From Ornithinibacillus gellani (GTDB lineage Bacteria; Bacillota; Bacilli; Bacillales; Amphibacillaceae): a stretch of DNA of 64,000 nucleotides. How positions within the stretch are numbered: the first letter of the stretch is position 1; every line of letters begins with the position of its first letter. The DNA lies in NCBI RefSeq assembly GCF_003730295.1, contig NZ_QTSZ01000029.1, positions 310,001-374,000 of the forward strand, written 5' to 3'. Under the pieces are notes generated by a model that worked only from the letters and a program-made list of their open reading frames with translations, ran no database searches and was not told the DNA's origin. The position numbers were made by a program, and so were the translations under genes. Below are positions 31,555 to 41,180 of this stretch, piece after piece.

Positions 31555-32505
31555 TTACCATAAGCTGTTATTACTTACTCTTCTAGCTAAATAGTTTGCT
31601 GAAACGAGTACAATGATATTGATGACCGATTCAAACAAACCAACTGCAGTTGAGAAACTATATTGTCCCTCTAAAATACCCGTTTGATATACAAATGTTG
31701 CGATAACATCGGACGTTTCTGAGTTCAGATTGTTTTGCAAAAGTAATACTTTTTCAAAGCCGATTTGCATAAAGCTTCCCATGTTCAAAATAAATAGGAT
31801 AACGATTGTCGGCATAATCGCTGGGATATTAATATGAAGAATTCTTTGCATTCTTGTCGCACCATCAACTTTAGCCGCTTCAATCAATTCAGGGTTTACA
31901 CCAGCCAATGCAGCAAGATAAATGATGGTACCCCAACCTAATGATTGCCATTGACCAGACCAGACAAAGATATGTCTAAACCAATCAGGATCTGTCAGGA
32001 AGTTTTTCGACGTACCTCCAAAGAATTCAATAACATGGTTTATTAAACCAGTAATTGGGTCTAAAAAGGCAACAATCATACCAACAACAACTACTACTGA
32101 AATAAAATGTGGTGCATACGTTAAGGTTTGTGCCCATTTTTTAAATTTGCCGTAGCTTAGCTCGTGTAAGGAGAGGGCAAAAATAATTGGCAAAGGAAAT
32201 AAAATAAGCATATATAAACTAAGTAACAATGTGTTCTTTAATAAACGGACGAAGTAATAGGAGTTAAAAAATCTTTCGAAGTGTTCAAATCCTACCCAAG
32301 GGCTCCCCCAGAACCCTAAATTCGCGATAAAATCCTTAAACGCAATTTGAATCCCGTACATTGGGATATAGTTAAAAATGAAGAAATAAATAAGCGCCGG
32401 CATTAAAAGAGCATATACTTGCCAATTCGCTGCAAAATGCTTTTTTAATGATGTTTTGGGCTTTCCATTCGGTAAAGCTTGACTAGCACTATTCTTTGAA
32501 GCCAT
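31555..32505 (-). CDS. ABC sugar importer permease, LplB-like
   Basis: A 316-residue permease partner. YALLMPALIYFFIFNYIPMYGIQIAFKDF is the family's first helix and periplasmic-side segment; EAAKVDGATRMQRILHINIPAIMP is the EAA loop. The ATG at 32505 has AAGGAGGGG upstream; the frame extends seven codons further. With its partner it forms the only LplB/LplC pair for the six LplA-like receptors seen here, so it is presumably the shared channel for the sulfated glycan fragments. Confidence 0.94.
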   Translation of the reverse strand: MASKNSASQALPNGKPKTSLKKHFAANWQVYALLMPALIYFFIFNYIPMYGIQIAFKDFIANLGFWGSPWVGFEHFERFFNSYYFVRLLKNTLLLSLYMLILFPLPIIFALSLHELSYGKFKKWAQTLTYAPHFISVVVVVGMIVAFLDPITGLINHVIEFFGGTSKNFLTDPDWFRHIFVWSGQWQSLGWGTIIYLAALAGVNPELIEAAKVDGATRMQRILHINIPAIMPTIVILFILNMGSFMQIGFEKVLLLQNNLNSETSDVIATFVYQTGILEGQYSFSTAVGLFESVINIIVLVSANYLARRVSNNSLW

Positions 32506-32538
32506 CGTTTCCCCTCCTTGGATCATTTTGAATACAAA

Positions 32539-32555
32539 GGGGGGATAATCCCCCC
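32539..32555 (-). terminator. Intercistronic GC hairpin after binding protein D
   Basis: A 6-bp all-GC stem (GGGGGG/CCCCCC) with a 5-nt loop, followed on the minus strand by TTTG, between lipoprotein D and the permease. It probably attenuates or processes the transcript rather than ending it. Confidence 0.6.
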
Positions 32556-32568
32556 ACCGTAAGTTCTT

Positions 32569-34173
32569 TTATTTTAATTGTCTTTCCAAAGCAGTTTCTT
32601 TAATTTCCAAATATTTATCTAATCCCATATTTTCAATCTCTTTCACGTACGTATCCCATTTTGATAAAGGTTCCGCACCAGAAATGAATTTATCGGTCAT
32701 TTCCGCCACATATTTTTCAATGTCTTTACCAAAGCCTTGCAGCTTGTCGTTTTCTTCCTTCGTGTACGTTAGGCTAGGCCAAATTTCGTCATCTGGGATC
32801 ATATCTGGCTTCAGCAAGTCTGCTGCCTCTAAAGATTGTGGAGCACTTGCCACTCCTTGGAATAGGCCTTCTTTAACCATAGAAGGGAAACCGCCACCTG
32901 GGAAAGTGAGATATTTTGCTGCTTCCTCTTCAAATGTCAACCCATCTTTACTGTTGGTGATATGGTCCATAAATTGAAGTGTGCCATCATCAGCAACTGT
33001 GTACGTTTCATCCTCTACCCCCATGAAGAACAGCTTCATGCCTTCTTCACCGTAAAAATAGTCAATCCATCTTACTGTAGCTGCTGGGTACTCATTATTA
33101 CTCGTAATCACAAATGCCCCCGGACTCATGACCGGATCACCGATTTTATTCAACGTCTTATCCCCATGTGGCCCTTCAAGTGTTGGCATACCAACAAAGT
33201 CTTTACCATTTTCTTTGGAAGCGACCTCTTCAGGTGCAAACCAAACAACACTTCCATATTTCCCATCACCTAGGTTGGTAATAAATTGATGGTGATCAAT
33301 GGAGAAAATATTTTTCTCAATTAAACCTTCACTATACAGCTTATGCACATATTCAATCAGCTCTTTGTAACCGTCAGATGTAGGATAGAAACGAATATCT
33401 CCTGTTTCCGGATCCTCATCTAGGTATAGGTTGGAGCCACCCTTTGTGGCTAGACCGAATGATCCCAGTAGATACTCTGTTAACGTATCGATATATGGAC
33501 CACCAAATGGTACTTCACCTAACTCTTCTTTCACAGCTGTTAAATATTGATAGAACTCATCGGTTGTTTTCGGCATATCCATTCCCAGCTCATCCAACCA
33601 TTTCTTATTAATAAATGGACGTGCTTGGATTCTATGAGAAGCAAACTCCGGGTCACTAATAAGTGGGAAAGAATAAATGTTTCCATCCGGCATGGTAATA
33701 GCCTTTTTAATAACCGGGTTTTCATCTAAAATCTTTTTAAAATTAGGAGCATATTTATCGATTAAATCATTTAATGGGACAAATACGCCTTGCTCTCCAT
33801 ACTTTGCTAAATCTGATACTCCAATTTGCGCACTATGGAAGGCATCTGGTAGGGAGCCGCTTCCTAATGCCAGGTTACGTTGTTCTGCAATGGAATCATG
33901 TGGAACCATTTTCCATTTGATGTTCATGTTTGTCATGTCTTCATACGTATTAAATATCAATACATCATTCCAGTCTGGATTTGTAGCAGGAGCCTGACCT
34001 GCAAAAAATTCCAGGTCTACTTCTTCGTTTACAATCGGCATGTCCTTCTCATTTAAAATTTCCAATTCTTCATCAGATGGACCATCCGCCTTCGGCTGCT
34101 CCTTGTCTTTACTACATGCAGTAAATAAAAATAATGACGCTACCAACACTAGAAGCAATTTTGTATATTTCAC
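32569..34173 (-). CDS. ABC sugar-binding lipoprotein, LplA-like (paralogue D)
   Basis: A 534-residue lipoprotein and the receptor encoded directly with the permease pair. The signal peptide KYTKLLLVLVASLFLFTAC has lipobox FTAC. GTG at 34173 is preferred because GGGGGG lies 7 nt upstream; the alternative TTG at 34188 overlaps that ribosome site. Internal landmarks are MPIVNEEVDLEFFAGQAPATNPDWNDV, FVPLNDLIDKYAPN and MPDGNIYSFP. It shares FAGQAPATNP with paralogue F and EKYV-E-M-x-DKFISG with most of the set. Confidence 0.93.
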   Translation of the reverse strand: MKYTKLLLVLVASLFLFTACSKDKEQPKADGPSDEELEILNEKDMPIVNEEVDLEFFAGQAPATNPDWNDVLIFNTYEDMTNMNIKWKMVPHDSIAEQRNLALGSGSLPDAFHSAQIGVSDLAKYGEQGVFVPLNDLIDKYAPNFKKILDENPVIKKAITMPDGNIYSFPLISDPEFASHRIQARPFINKKWLDELGMDMPKTTDEFYQYLTAVKEELGEVPFGGPYIDTLTEYLLGSFGLATKGGSNLYLDEDPETGDIRFYPTSDGYKELIEYVHKLYSEGLIEKNIFSIDHHQFITNLGDGKYGSVVWFAPEEVASKENGKDFVGMPTLEGPHGDKTLNKIGDPVMSPGAFVITSNNEYPAATVRWIDYFYGEEGMKLFFMGVEDETYTVADDGTLQFMDHITNSKDGLTFEEEAAKYLTFPGGGFPSMVKEGLFQGVASAPQSLEAADLLKPDMIPDDEIWPSLTYTKEENDKLQGFGKDIEKYVAEMTDKFISGAEPLSKWDTYVKEIENMGLDKYLEIKETALERQLK

Positions 34174-34239
34174 TTGGTTACCCCCCAATTTTAATAGATT
34201 AAATGGTATAGATTACATATCCGTTTGTGCGATTTTCCA

Positions 34240-35376
34240 TTATGTAGGTCGGTTAACTTCGATGACCTTTCCATTATTCCTAATTGATTCAGTTGCTGCA
34301 CAGCCGACAGCGACACTCATTCTTCCATCCAGCGGTGTTGGAATAGGTTCCTTACCATGTAAAACCAAATCGATAAATTCTTTACATATAACTGGATCTG
34401 CCCCGCCATGTCCACCTTCTGCGGGTTTGATGTCATACGTTTGATCAGAAAATTCTTCCCAGGAATTTGACTTTCTAGTCTTCACATATACTTTTCCATC
34501 TGGCTCAGAATTTTCCATCCTTCCTTTTGTACCAATAAACGTATAATTCCGGTGGTAATCAGGTGTAAAATGACATTGTAAATAAGATGCTTTAATCCCA
34601 TTTTCCAATTCCATAATAACGACATTATTGTCCTCAACATCAATTTCTTCCCTAAAAGCGCATTCAATTAAAGTTCCAGGACTAGCCTCTGTACAAGTAT
34701 CTCTAATATCACATGTTGGACAAGTGAGGTCATTCGGTTTGTCGCCACCATAGAAGCTTAAACTGCCAAACGCGGACACTCTTTTTGTATAAGCGCCAGC
34801 AATCCAATGGATGATATCAATATCATGTGAGCCTTTTTGCAATAATAGGGAAGTAGTATTTTTGCTTAAGCCATGCCAATCATGATAATAAAAATAGCCC
34901 CCATAGCCGACAAAATGGCGAACCCAAACTGCTTTAATGTCACCAATGACACCGGAATCGACAATCCCTTTCATCGTTTGAAACATTCGCATATAGCGCA
35001 TATTGAAGCCCACCATCAAATGTTTACCTGTCTCTTCGGCTGTTTTCATAATGCGATCACAGCCCGCCTCAGTAATGGCAAGCGGTTTTTCGCAATAAAC
35101 ATGTTTACCTGCCTTTAACGCAGCAACAGCATGTTCCTCATGCAAATAATCAGGTGATAAAATAGCAACTGCATCGATATCATCACGCTTCAATAGTTCT
35201 ACATAGCTGTCTGTTGTAAAACAGTCGGAAGTAACCTTTTCCTTAAATTTCTCCAGATTCTCTGGATTAATATCAGCTACACCAGTGATAATCGACTCCC
35301 CTTCCGGTTGATGCCAGTGCTTGGCAATACCACTTCTTAGGCCAGTTCCAATAATCCCCATTCTTACTTGCTTCAT
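34240..35376 (-). CDS. Gfo/Idh/MocA family NAD(P)-dependent oxidoreductase with Cys cluster
   Basis: A 378-residue protein. The Rossmann fold starts RMGIIGTGLRSGIAKHW; CEKPLAIT (EKP at about 96-98) is the family motif, and KGSHDIDIIHW supplies the catalytic Lys/His region in the C-terminal alpha/beta domain. An insertion DLTCPTCDIRDTC (C219, C222, C228, with C241 nearby) could bind a metal. It is first in the transporter operon, behind an operator-bearing promoter. Possible roles are oxidation or epimerisation of a released sugar, or redox-assisted glycoside cleavage as in GH109 relatives; sequence alone does not decide. Confidence 0.85.
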   Translation of the reverse strand: MKQVRMGIIGTGLRSGIAKHWHQPEGESIITGVADINPENLEKFKEKVTSDCFTTDSYVELLKRDDIDAVAILSPDYLHEEHAVAALKAGKHVYCEKPLAITEAGCDRIMKTAEETGKHLMVGFNMRYMRMFQTMKGIVDSGVIGDIKAVWVRHFVGYGGYFYYHDWHGLSKNTTSLLLQKGSHDIDIIHWIAGAYTKRVSAFGSLSFYGGDKPNDLTCPTCDIRDTCTEASPGTLIECAFREEIDVEDNNVVIMELENGIKASYLQCHFTPDYHRNYTFIGTKGRMENSEPDGKVYVKTRKSNSWEEFSDQTYDIKPAEGGHGGADPVICKEFIDLVLHGKEPIPTPLDGRMSVAVGCAATESIRNNGKVIEVNRPT

Positions 35377-35633
35377 AATCCACCTCCTATTCCCATATTG
35401 ACGAAATAGTCAAATGGGATTTTCTCTTTTCATATTTAAAATTTATGAAAATTAAATATAAAACCGCTTACAAATTAAATAAAAAAAGAAAACATGTTTG
35501 AAAAGATATAAACTTGTCATAAAAACGTTGCAGCTTTATTAGCAAAAAGCCTTATGCTATACTGGTTTAGGAATAGATTAAAGAACTCTCTAAACGAAAA
35601 CCACAAGATTCAGAATATGAACACTACAGTTAA
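35377..35633. other. Gene-free leader of the transporter operon
   Basis: AT-rich, no gene seen. Near 35460-35473 the minus strand reads TGTAAGCGGTTTTA, which matches the cre consensus at 13 of 14 positions; it would lie within the transcribed leader and could act as a roadblock site for CcpA. Confidence 0.4.
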
Positions 35634-35694
35634 TAAGTTAAACTTTGTTAAATTAACTTATTTAAATATTAGCAATAACAAACCATAAAGTCAA
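35634..35694 (-). promoter_or_regulatory. Promoter and tandem/overlapping ROK-type operators of the transporter operon
   Basis: Minus strand: TTGACT (35694-35689) and TAATAT (35671-35666), spacing 17 bp. TTTGTTAAATTAACTTA (35644-35660) fits the operator, and a second overlapping version starts with TAAGTTAA at 35634. The outer arms AATAAGTTAA and TTAACTTATT together form a larger palindrome. It drives Gfo/Idh, lipoprotein D, the permeases, YesL and GH35, after a leader of about 280 nt. Confidence 0.75.
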
Positions 35695-35773
35695 TGTAAT
35701 TTTTTTAGTAAATTATTTAATAATCTTTATTTTTTTACACTTTATGCCTATTAAATCGTGATGAATCCTCTCA

Positions 35774-35810
35774 TGAAATAAAGAGTGGGATTTTCCCACT
35801 CTTTATTTCA
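35774..35810 (-). terminator. Terminator-like hairpin after binding protein E
   Basis: TGAAATAAAGAGTGGGA (35774-35790) and TCCCACTCTTTATTTCA (35794-35810) form a perfect 17-bp stem with a 3-nt loop immediately beyond the stop codon. It separates the S4-F-E unit from the transporter operon promoter. Confidence 0.8.
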
Positions 35811-35813
35811 TTA

Positions 35814-37430
35814 TTATTGTTCAACTTGTCTTTCAATTGCGGCCTTCTTTATTTCCATGTATTCATCCAAGTTCATTTTATCCAGCTCTTTTACATAGCT
35901 ATCCCATTTGGAAAATGGTTCTGTTCCAGAAATAAACTTATCCCGCATTTCCTGAACATACTTTTCAATATCTGCACCAAAGCCCTGCAGCTTCTTGTTT
36001 TCCTCTTCTGTATGAAGCAGTGGTGGCCAAAGCTCCTCCACAAGGTCATCCTTCAGCTTCTCTGCTGCTTCGACAGAAACATCAGAGTTTTCTGCACCAC
36101 GGAAGTATTCTTTCTTCACCATTGTTGGGAAGCCTCCACCAGGGAAGGTAAGGAATCTGGAAACTTGCTCAGAGAACGGCATATCAGGATCACCAATAAC
36201 TTTATCTGTATACTCTGCTTCACCTTTGTCGTTTATCTCGTACGTGTCGCCTTCTATTCCCATGAAAAACATTCTAATTCCTTCTTCACCATAGAAATAA
36301 TCAATCCATCTAACCGTTGATGCTGGATTTTCATTTTCTTTCGTAATTGCAAATGCACCTACACTTCTTACCGCACTCTTTAAGTTAACAAACATTTTAT
36401 CTCCATGTGGACCTTCTAAAGCAGGAACACCGGTATACTTACTTCCTACTTCTTCACCCATTACTTGTGTTGGACTATACCAAACCGTACTGCCATATTT
36501 TCCTGCTGATGAATTAGCTAAATACTGTTCGTGTTCAATGGAGAAGATATTCTTTTCGATTAGACCTTCTGTATACAGCTTGTTAAGGTATTCCAATAGC
36601 TCTTTATATTGGTCAGAAGTTGGATAAAACCGATAATCTTCTGTTTCTGGATCTACATCGATATACCCAACCTGTCCACCGCGATTTGCGACTCCAAATG
36701 CACCACGTAGGTTGTCATATAAATGACCAATAGTTGGTGCACCAAATGGAACCTCATCTACTTCTCCATTACTTGGTCCCTCTTCCTTCACTGCTTTCAA
36801 ATACGCATAAAATTCCTCTGTAGTTTCCGGCATATCCATGCCCATTTCATCCAACCATTCTTCATTCACATACATCATTGGAGCAGTGTTATAGGATAGA
36901 AAGTCAGGATCCCCCATCGTTGGGAACGCATAAATATTCCCATCTGGCATCGTAATTGCTTGTTCTATTTCTGGGTATTCTTTCATTAAAGCCTTAAAAT
37001 TTGGAGCATACTTGTCAATTAAATCATTTAATGGAATTAATACTCCCTGCTCCCCATATTTCATCAATGTCGAGCTGCCAATAAATGCACTATGAAATGC
37101 ATCTGGTAAATTCCCACCACCAAAGGCTAGGTTCAACTGTTCCTCAACCGATTCATGTGGAACCATTTTCCAGTTTACATCTACATTTGTCATCTTTTCA
37201 TATTCATTAAAAATCAGTACATCATTCCAATTATCATTGGAGGCAGGATCATTTCTAGCAAAAATATCTATTTTAATTTGATCTTTAACGATTGGAAAAC
37301 CAGTTTCATTTAAGTTATCTAATTCGTCATCGCTCGGACCCGTAAATTCCTCTTGTTCTTTTCCGCCACAAGCAGCTAGCATCATAAGGACCATGATGGA
37401 CATGAGTATAAGTAGTCTTTTTGCTTTCAT
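35814..37430 (-). CDS. ABC sugar-binding lipoprotein, LplA-like (paralogue E)
   Basis: A 538-residue lipoprotein; signal peptide MKAKRLLILMSIMVLMMLAAC with lipobox LAAC (Cys 21). Shared landmarks are LIPLNDLIDKYAPNF, MPDGNIYAFP and KAVKEEGPSNGEVDEVPFG, the last nearly identical in paralogue F directly upstream. E and F therefore look like a recent tandem duplication. GGGGAAG lies before the ATG. No permease adjoins; use of the LplB/LplC pair 3 kb downstream is likely. Confidence 0.92.
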   Translation of the reverse strand: MKAKRLLILMSIMVLMMLAACGGKEQEEFTGPSDDELDNLNETGFPIVKDQIKIDIFARNDPASNDNWNDVLIFNEYEKMTNVDVNWKMVPHESVEEQLNLAFGGGNLPDAFHSAFIGSSTLMKYGEQGVLIPLNDLIDKYAPNFKALMKEYPEIEQAITMPDGNIYAFPTMGDPDFLSYNTAPMMYVNEEWLDEMGMDMPETTEEFYAYLKAVKEEGPSNGEVDEVPFGAPTIGHLYDNLRGAFGVANRGGQVGYIDVDPETEDYRFYPTSDQYKELLEYLNKLYTEGLIEKNIFSIEHEQYLANSSAGKYGSTVWYSPTQVMGEEVGSKYTGVPALEGPHGDKMFVNLKSAVRSVGAFAITKENENPASTVRWIDYFYGEEGIRMFFMGIEGDTYEINDKGEAEYTDKVIGDPDMPFSEQVSRFLTFPGGGFPTMVKKEYFRGAENSDVSVEAAEKLKDDLVEELWPPLLHTEEENKKLQGFGADIEKYVQEMRDKFISGTEPFSKWDSYVKELDKMNLDEYMEIKKAAIERQVEQ

Positions 37431-37466
37431 TGCATCTTCCCCTTTTAAAAAAGTGTATAAAGCGAT

Positions 37467-37502
37467 GAGTGGAAAAGGGAAAGGAATATCCCCTTTTCAC
37501 TC
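37467..37502 (-). terminator. Intercistronic hairpin between binding proteins F and E
   Basis: GAGTG-AAAAGGGG pairs with its near-complement across a loop of about 10 nt, directly after the F stop codon. One base bulges. No T-run, so mRNA stabilisation or processing is more likely than full termination. Confidence 0.5.
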
Positions 37503-37513
37503 AAATAGATGAA

Positions 37514-39136
37514 TCAATCTTCAAACTGTCTTTCAATAGCTTGTTTTTTAATTTCCACATATCTAGCAACATCCATTTTTTCTAGTTCTTTCACATAATC
37601 TTCCCATTTACTTAATGGCTGGTCGCCGGAGATAAATTTTTCACGCATTTCTGCTACATACTTCTCAATATCTGCCCCAAATCCACGAAGTTCATCATTT
37701 TCTTCCTTTGTATGCGGCATCGCAACCCAACCATCTTCTACTAAGTTATTGCTCAGTTTTTCCGCAGCATCAAGGGATATGTCAGAGCTTTCCGCACCTT
37801 GGAAAAATTTCTCTGAGGTCATCGATGGAAAGCCACCCCCGGGAAATGTTAAGTATTTAGCAAGCTCCTCTTCAAAGCTTAATCCATTCTTGCTATTCAT
37901 AATATGATCCATGTACACAAGGCTACCATCTTCTTTTTCTTCATAGGTTTCTCCCTTTTTACCCATGAAGAAAAACTCCATTCCTTCATCCCCGTAAAAA
38001 TAATCTACCCAACGAACGGTCGCCGCTGGATTTTCATTTTCACTCGTTATGGCAAAGGCACCAGGGTTCAGAACAATGTCATATAAACCTACCCATGTTT
38101 TATCACCATGAGGTCCTTCCAAAGCAGGCATCCCTACATATTGACTGCCGACCTTTTCTCCCATAATTTGTGTTGGACTGTACCAAACAACACTGCCATA
38201 TCTGCCTTCCGATGAATTAGCGAGATATTGATGATGATCAATGGTAAAGATATTTTTTTCGATAAGTCCTTCACTATATAATTTATTTAGATAAGTTAGC
38301 AATTCCTTGTATTCATCTGCAGCTGGATAAAATCGATATTCTCCAGATGATGGATTTTCATCAATTAATCCGACTGAAGTACCTTTATTGGCTAATCCGA
38401 ATGAGCCTAGTAAATACTGGTATAATGAAGAAACATTCGGTCCACCAAATGGGACTTCATCCACCTCTCCATTACTAGGACCTTCCTCTTTAACCGCTTT
38501 CAAAAATTGATAATATTCCTCCGTTGTCTCAGGCATATCCATGCCTAATGCATCTAACCACTTTTTATTTATAAATGGTTTTGGCCCCACTCGATACGAT
38601 AAAAAATCCGGATCGCTCATCAATGGGAAGGAATAAATATTCCCATCTGGCATCGTAATTAGTTTTTCTACCTCGGGATATTTTTCCATTATTCTTTTAA
38701 AATTCGGTGCATATTGATCAATTAAGTCGTTTAAGGGAATCAACAATCCCTGTCCCCCGTACTTCATCAGGTCAGAGGCCCCAATGGATGCACTATGAAA
38801 GGCATCTGGTAAATTCCCACTACCAAAAGCCAAGTTTCTTTGCTCCTCCAGTACCTCATGAGGTACCATCTTCCACTTGATTTCCATATTGGTCTGATCT
38901 GCATATTCATTCATGATCATGACGTCATTCCAATTTGGATTCGTAGCCGGTGCTTGCCCTGCAAAAAAGTTCAATGTAATCTTGTCCTTCACAATTGGAA
39001 AGTCCTGCTCATTCAGGTTTTCCAATTCCTCATCACTTGGTCCGGAAAAATCATCCTCTTTTTTCCCACTGCAAGCTACGGTAAACAACAGAAAAATCAT
39101 CAGTAAACTTACAATTGAAAGCCTAACATACCTCAA
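37514..39136 (-). CDS. ABC sugar-binding lipoprotein, LplA-like (paralogue F)
   Basis: A 540-residue lipoprotein with signal peptide ending TVAC (Cys about 22). It starts with TTG at 39136; GGGAGGG lies 6 nt upstream and no ATG fits. It shares FFAGQAPATNPNWNDV with D and EEGPSNGEVDEVPFGGP with E, so the three form a close subgroup. It follows sulfatase S4 by about 110 nt and is transcribed with it from the operator-bearing promoter near 40.9 kb. Confidence 0.92.
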   Translation of the reverse strand: MRYVRLSIVSLLMIFLLFTVACSGKKEDDFSGPSDEELENLNEQDFPIVKDKITLNFFAGQAPATNPNWNDVMIMNEYADQTNMEIKWKMVPHEVLEEQRNLAFGSGNLPDAFHSASIGASDLMKYGGQGLLIPLNDLIDQYAPNFKRIMEKYPEVEKLITMPDGNIYSFPLMSDPDFLSYRVGPKPFINKKWLDALGMDMPETTEEYYQFLKAVKEEGPSNGEVDEVPFGGPNVSSLYQYLLGSFGLANKGTSVGLIDENPSSGEYRFYPAADEYKELLTYLNKLYSEGLIEKNIFTIDHHQYLANSSEGRYGSVVWYSPTQIMGEKVGSQYVGMPALEGPHGDKTWVGLYDIVLNPGAFAITSENENPAATVRWVDYFYGDEGMEFFFMGKKGETYEEKEDGSLVYMDHIMNSKNGLSFEEELAKYLTFPGGGFPSMTSEKFFQGAESSDISLDAAEKLSNNLVEDGWVAMPHTKEENDELRGFGADIEKYVAEMREKFISGDQPLSKWEDYVKELEKMDVARYVEIKKQAIERQFED

Positions 39137-39250
39137 TGCATACCCTCCCTATTATGATTGCTTCCCTCTTCCAAATTTACCTCTATTTTCACAATGACAG
39201 CTTGGCTGCGTTTTCGCCGGCAACACCTCCTATTCGAATCGATTGGGAAG

Positions 39251-40759
39251 TCATGCCCCCCAAATTCTCGGCATTGGCATTGGTTCTTTCCCTAATTCTG
39301 CCCAAATATATTTAAGAAGTAATTCTTGTTTCAAAGCTTGATAATCCGGGTTATCCCACAGATTATTAAATTCTCCCGGATCCTTCTGTAAATCAAACAT
39401 TTCACCATAGGTTTGATTATAATAAACTGTTATTTTATATCGCTGATCGACATATGTTTTTTGGTGAATCGTCGTTGGTTCATGGTGGAATTCGCAAATA
39501 ATGTGATCCCTTGCTGATGGCGATTCCCCAGTCCATACAAGGCTTTGATCTACACCAGTCATTTGTCTCGGTACGCTTATATTCGCAAAGCTTAAAAAGG
39601 TTGGTGCCAAATCGACGAGGGATTGCATCGCTTCGGATTCTTTTCCAGCGGGAACTCTTCCTGGAAACCGGACAATAAATGGCAGCTTAATTAAATCCTC
39701 ATAATGAAAACCGCCCTTATATTGCAGTCCATGCTGTCCGAAGAAATGGCCGTGGTCGGTTGTGAATACAACAATGGTATTGTCTGCAATCCCTAACTCA
39801 TCCAGCTTATCAAGGATTTTCCCGATATATTTGTCCATCATACTAATCATGCCGTAATAGGTGGCGGTAATTTCTTTATGTCTTTCCTCCGAAATGGTAT
39901 GAGAATGGTAACCATGTGCGCCTTTTTTCGTTTCGTTATAGGCGGAAAAATCAGGATTATCTTCCTGCGTCATTTGAAAATGTGGCGGGTTCTGCTTATG
40001 CTCTCCTGGTTTTCCCTTTGGTATTGTTAATTTCTCTGGATCATACATTGTATCCCATGGATCTGGAACCAAATATGGTGGATGCGGATCAAAAAAACTA
40101 GCCCACATAAAGAAGTTTTCATCCTTTTGCACATACTCTTCCATTTTGTGATTCGTTCTTTCAGCAATCCACGTATTGTAGTGAAATTCTTCCGGGATTG
40201 GCCATGTATGCTCTTGATTGCGATCCATCGTACCAGTTGGATCAACAAAATAATCCCGCCAGTTTGTACAGCCTTTTTCCTCCATCCATAGTGCGTAATG
40301 CTGCCCTACATGCGCCTCATTCGTATGATTCCGCGCAAGCTCAGCGTGTTCAAACCCGTAAAACTTGTTATTGAAGCGCTTCCAAAAATCCAAATCCTGT
40401 AGCAATGGATAAGATTCAAGTGAAGAATATTCTTCCGTTTCCCGTAGTGGTTGAAAATGGGCTTTGCCAATTAGTGCAGTACGGTATCCATTGTCCAGGA
40501 AATCCTCACCGACTGTATGCCGATCCTCCATTAATTTCGTACCAAGTGTCCAGGCACCATGCTGACTCGGATATTGCCCGGTAATGATGGATGCACGTGT
40601 CGGTGTACAAGTTGGATTCGGACAATAGGCACGTTTAAAGGTGGTGCCTTCCTTTACCAAGCGATCCAAGTTAGGTGTCGAGATTTCCGGGTTAAACGCA
40701 CCTATCGTGTCAAAATGCTGCTGGTCACTCGTAATTAGTAAAACATTTGGTCTTTTCAA
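39251..40759 (-). CDS. Type I sulfatase S4 (C-T-P-T-R)
   Basis: A 502-residue sulfatase. RPNVLLITSDQQHFDTIGA begins the metal site; CTPTR (Cys about 51) is the formylglycine motif; ALIGKAHFQP and VVFTTDHGHFFGQHGLQYKGG complete it. TTG at 40759 is chosen as start because GGAGGT lies 7 nt upstream and homologous sulfatases begin here; the frame is open 24 codons upstream without a ribosome site. No signal peptide. It heads the unit S4-lipoprotein F-lipoprotein E. Confidence 0.92.
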   Translation of the reverse strand: MKRPNVLLITSDQQHFDTIGAFNPEISTPNLDRLVKEGTTFKRAYCPNPTCTPTRASIITGQYPSQHGAWTLGTKLMEDRHTVGEDFLDNGYRTALIGKAHFQPLRETEEYSSLESYPLLQDLDFWKRFNNKFYGFEHAELARNHTNEAHVGQHYALWMEEKGCTNWRDYFVDPTGTMDRNQEHTWPIPEEFHYNTWIAERTNHKMEEYVQKDENFFMWASFFDPHPPYLVPDPWDTMYDPEKLTIPKGKPGEHKQNPPHFQMTQEDNPDFSAYNETKKGAHGYHSHTISEERHKEITATYYGMISMMDKYIGKILDKLDELGIADNTIVVFTTDHGHFFGQHGLQYKGGFHYEDLIKLPFIVRFPGRVPAGKESEAMQSLVDLAPTFLSFANISVPRQMTGVDQSLVWTGESPSARDHIICEFHHEPTTIHQKTYVDQRYKITVYYNQTYGEMFDLQKDPGEFNNLWDNPDYQALKQELLLKYIWAELGKEPMPMPRIWGA

Positions 40760-40870
40760 TGAAATAACCTCCAGATTAACCGTTGTACGATACCGTATAC
40801 AGGCATGACAAAACAAAAATATGTACTTCAAAACATGATGTCCATCCCTATTTCTAGTATAAGATATTCA

Positions 40871-40920
40871 TTAGTTAATTTAATTATCAAAATTATACAT
40901 CTACTAAAAAGTTTAGTCAA
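40871..40920 (-). promoter_or_regulatory. Promoter and ROK-type operator of the sulfatase S4 unit
   Basis: Minus strand: TTGACT (40920-40915) and TATAAT (40897-40892), spacing 17 bp. TTAGTTAATTTAATTAT (40871-40887) follows the -10 box by 4 bp. The layout matches the other operator-bearing promoters of the locus. Confidence 0.75.
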
Positions 40921-41180
40921 TACCTTTTAGACTATTGCCAATCGGGTGAATTCTGTAAGTGCAATAGCAGCGTGACATGATCAAGAAAAAATAAAAAAAG
41001 AATGCCATCACACAGCATCTTTTCAAATAGAATAAACAGGCTATATGCACGTAGGCATTTTTTGATACGAGGATTTACAATACATGCTTTCATCGCGGTC
41101 TGTTTAGAAAAACGCGAAACAAAAAATCCCTTTTGCCATCCTTTACGGTAGACAGAAGGGATTTCTATTATCTATGCAGA
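40921..41180. terminator. Tandem terminators between the two glycan systems
   Basis: On the minus strand AAATCCCTT (41165-41157) pairs with AAGGGATTT (41132-41124), followed by a T-run; it ends the GH112 operon just past the ROK kinase stop. A weaker stem (AAGATGC/GCATTCTT, about 41022-40998) with seven T lies further on. No gene is seen between. Confidence 0.75.
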
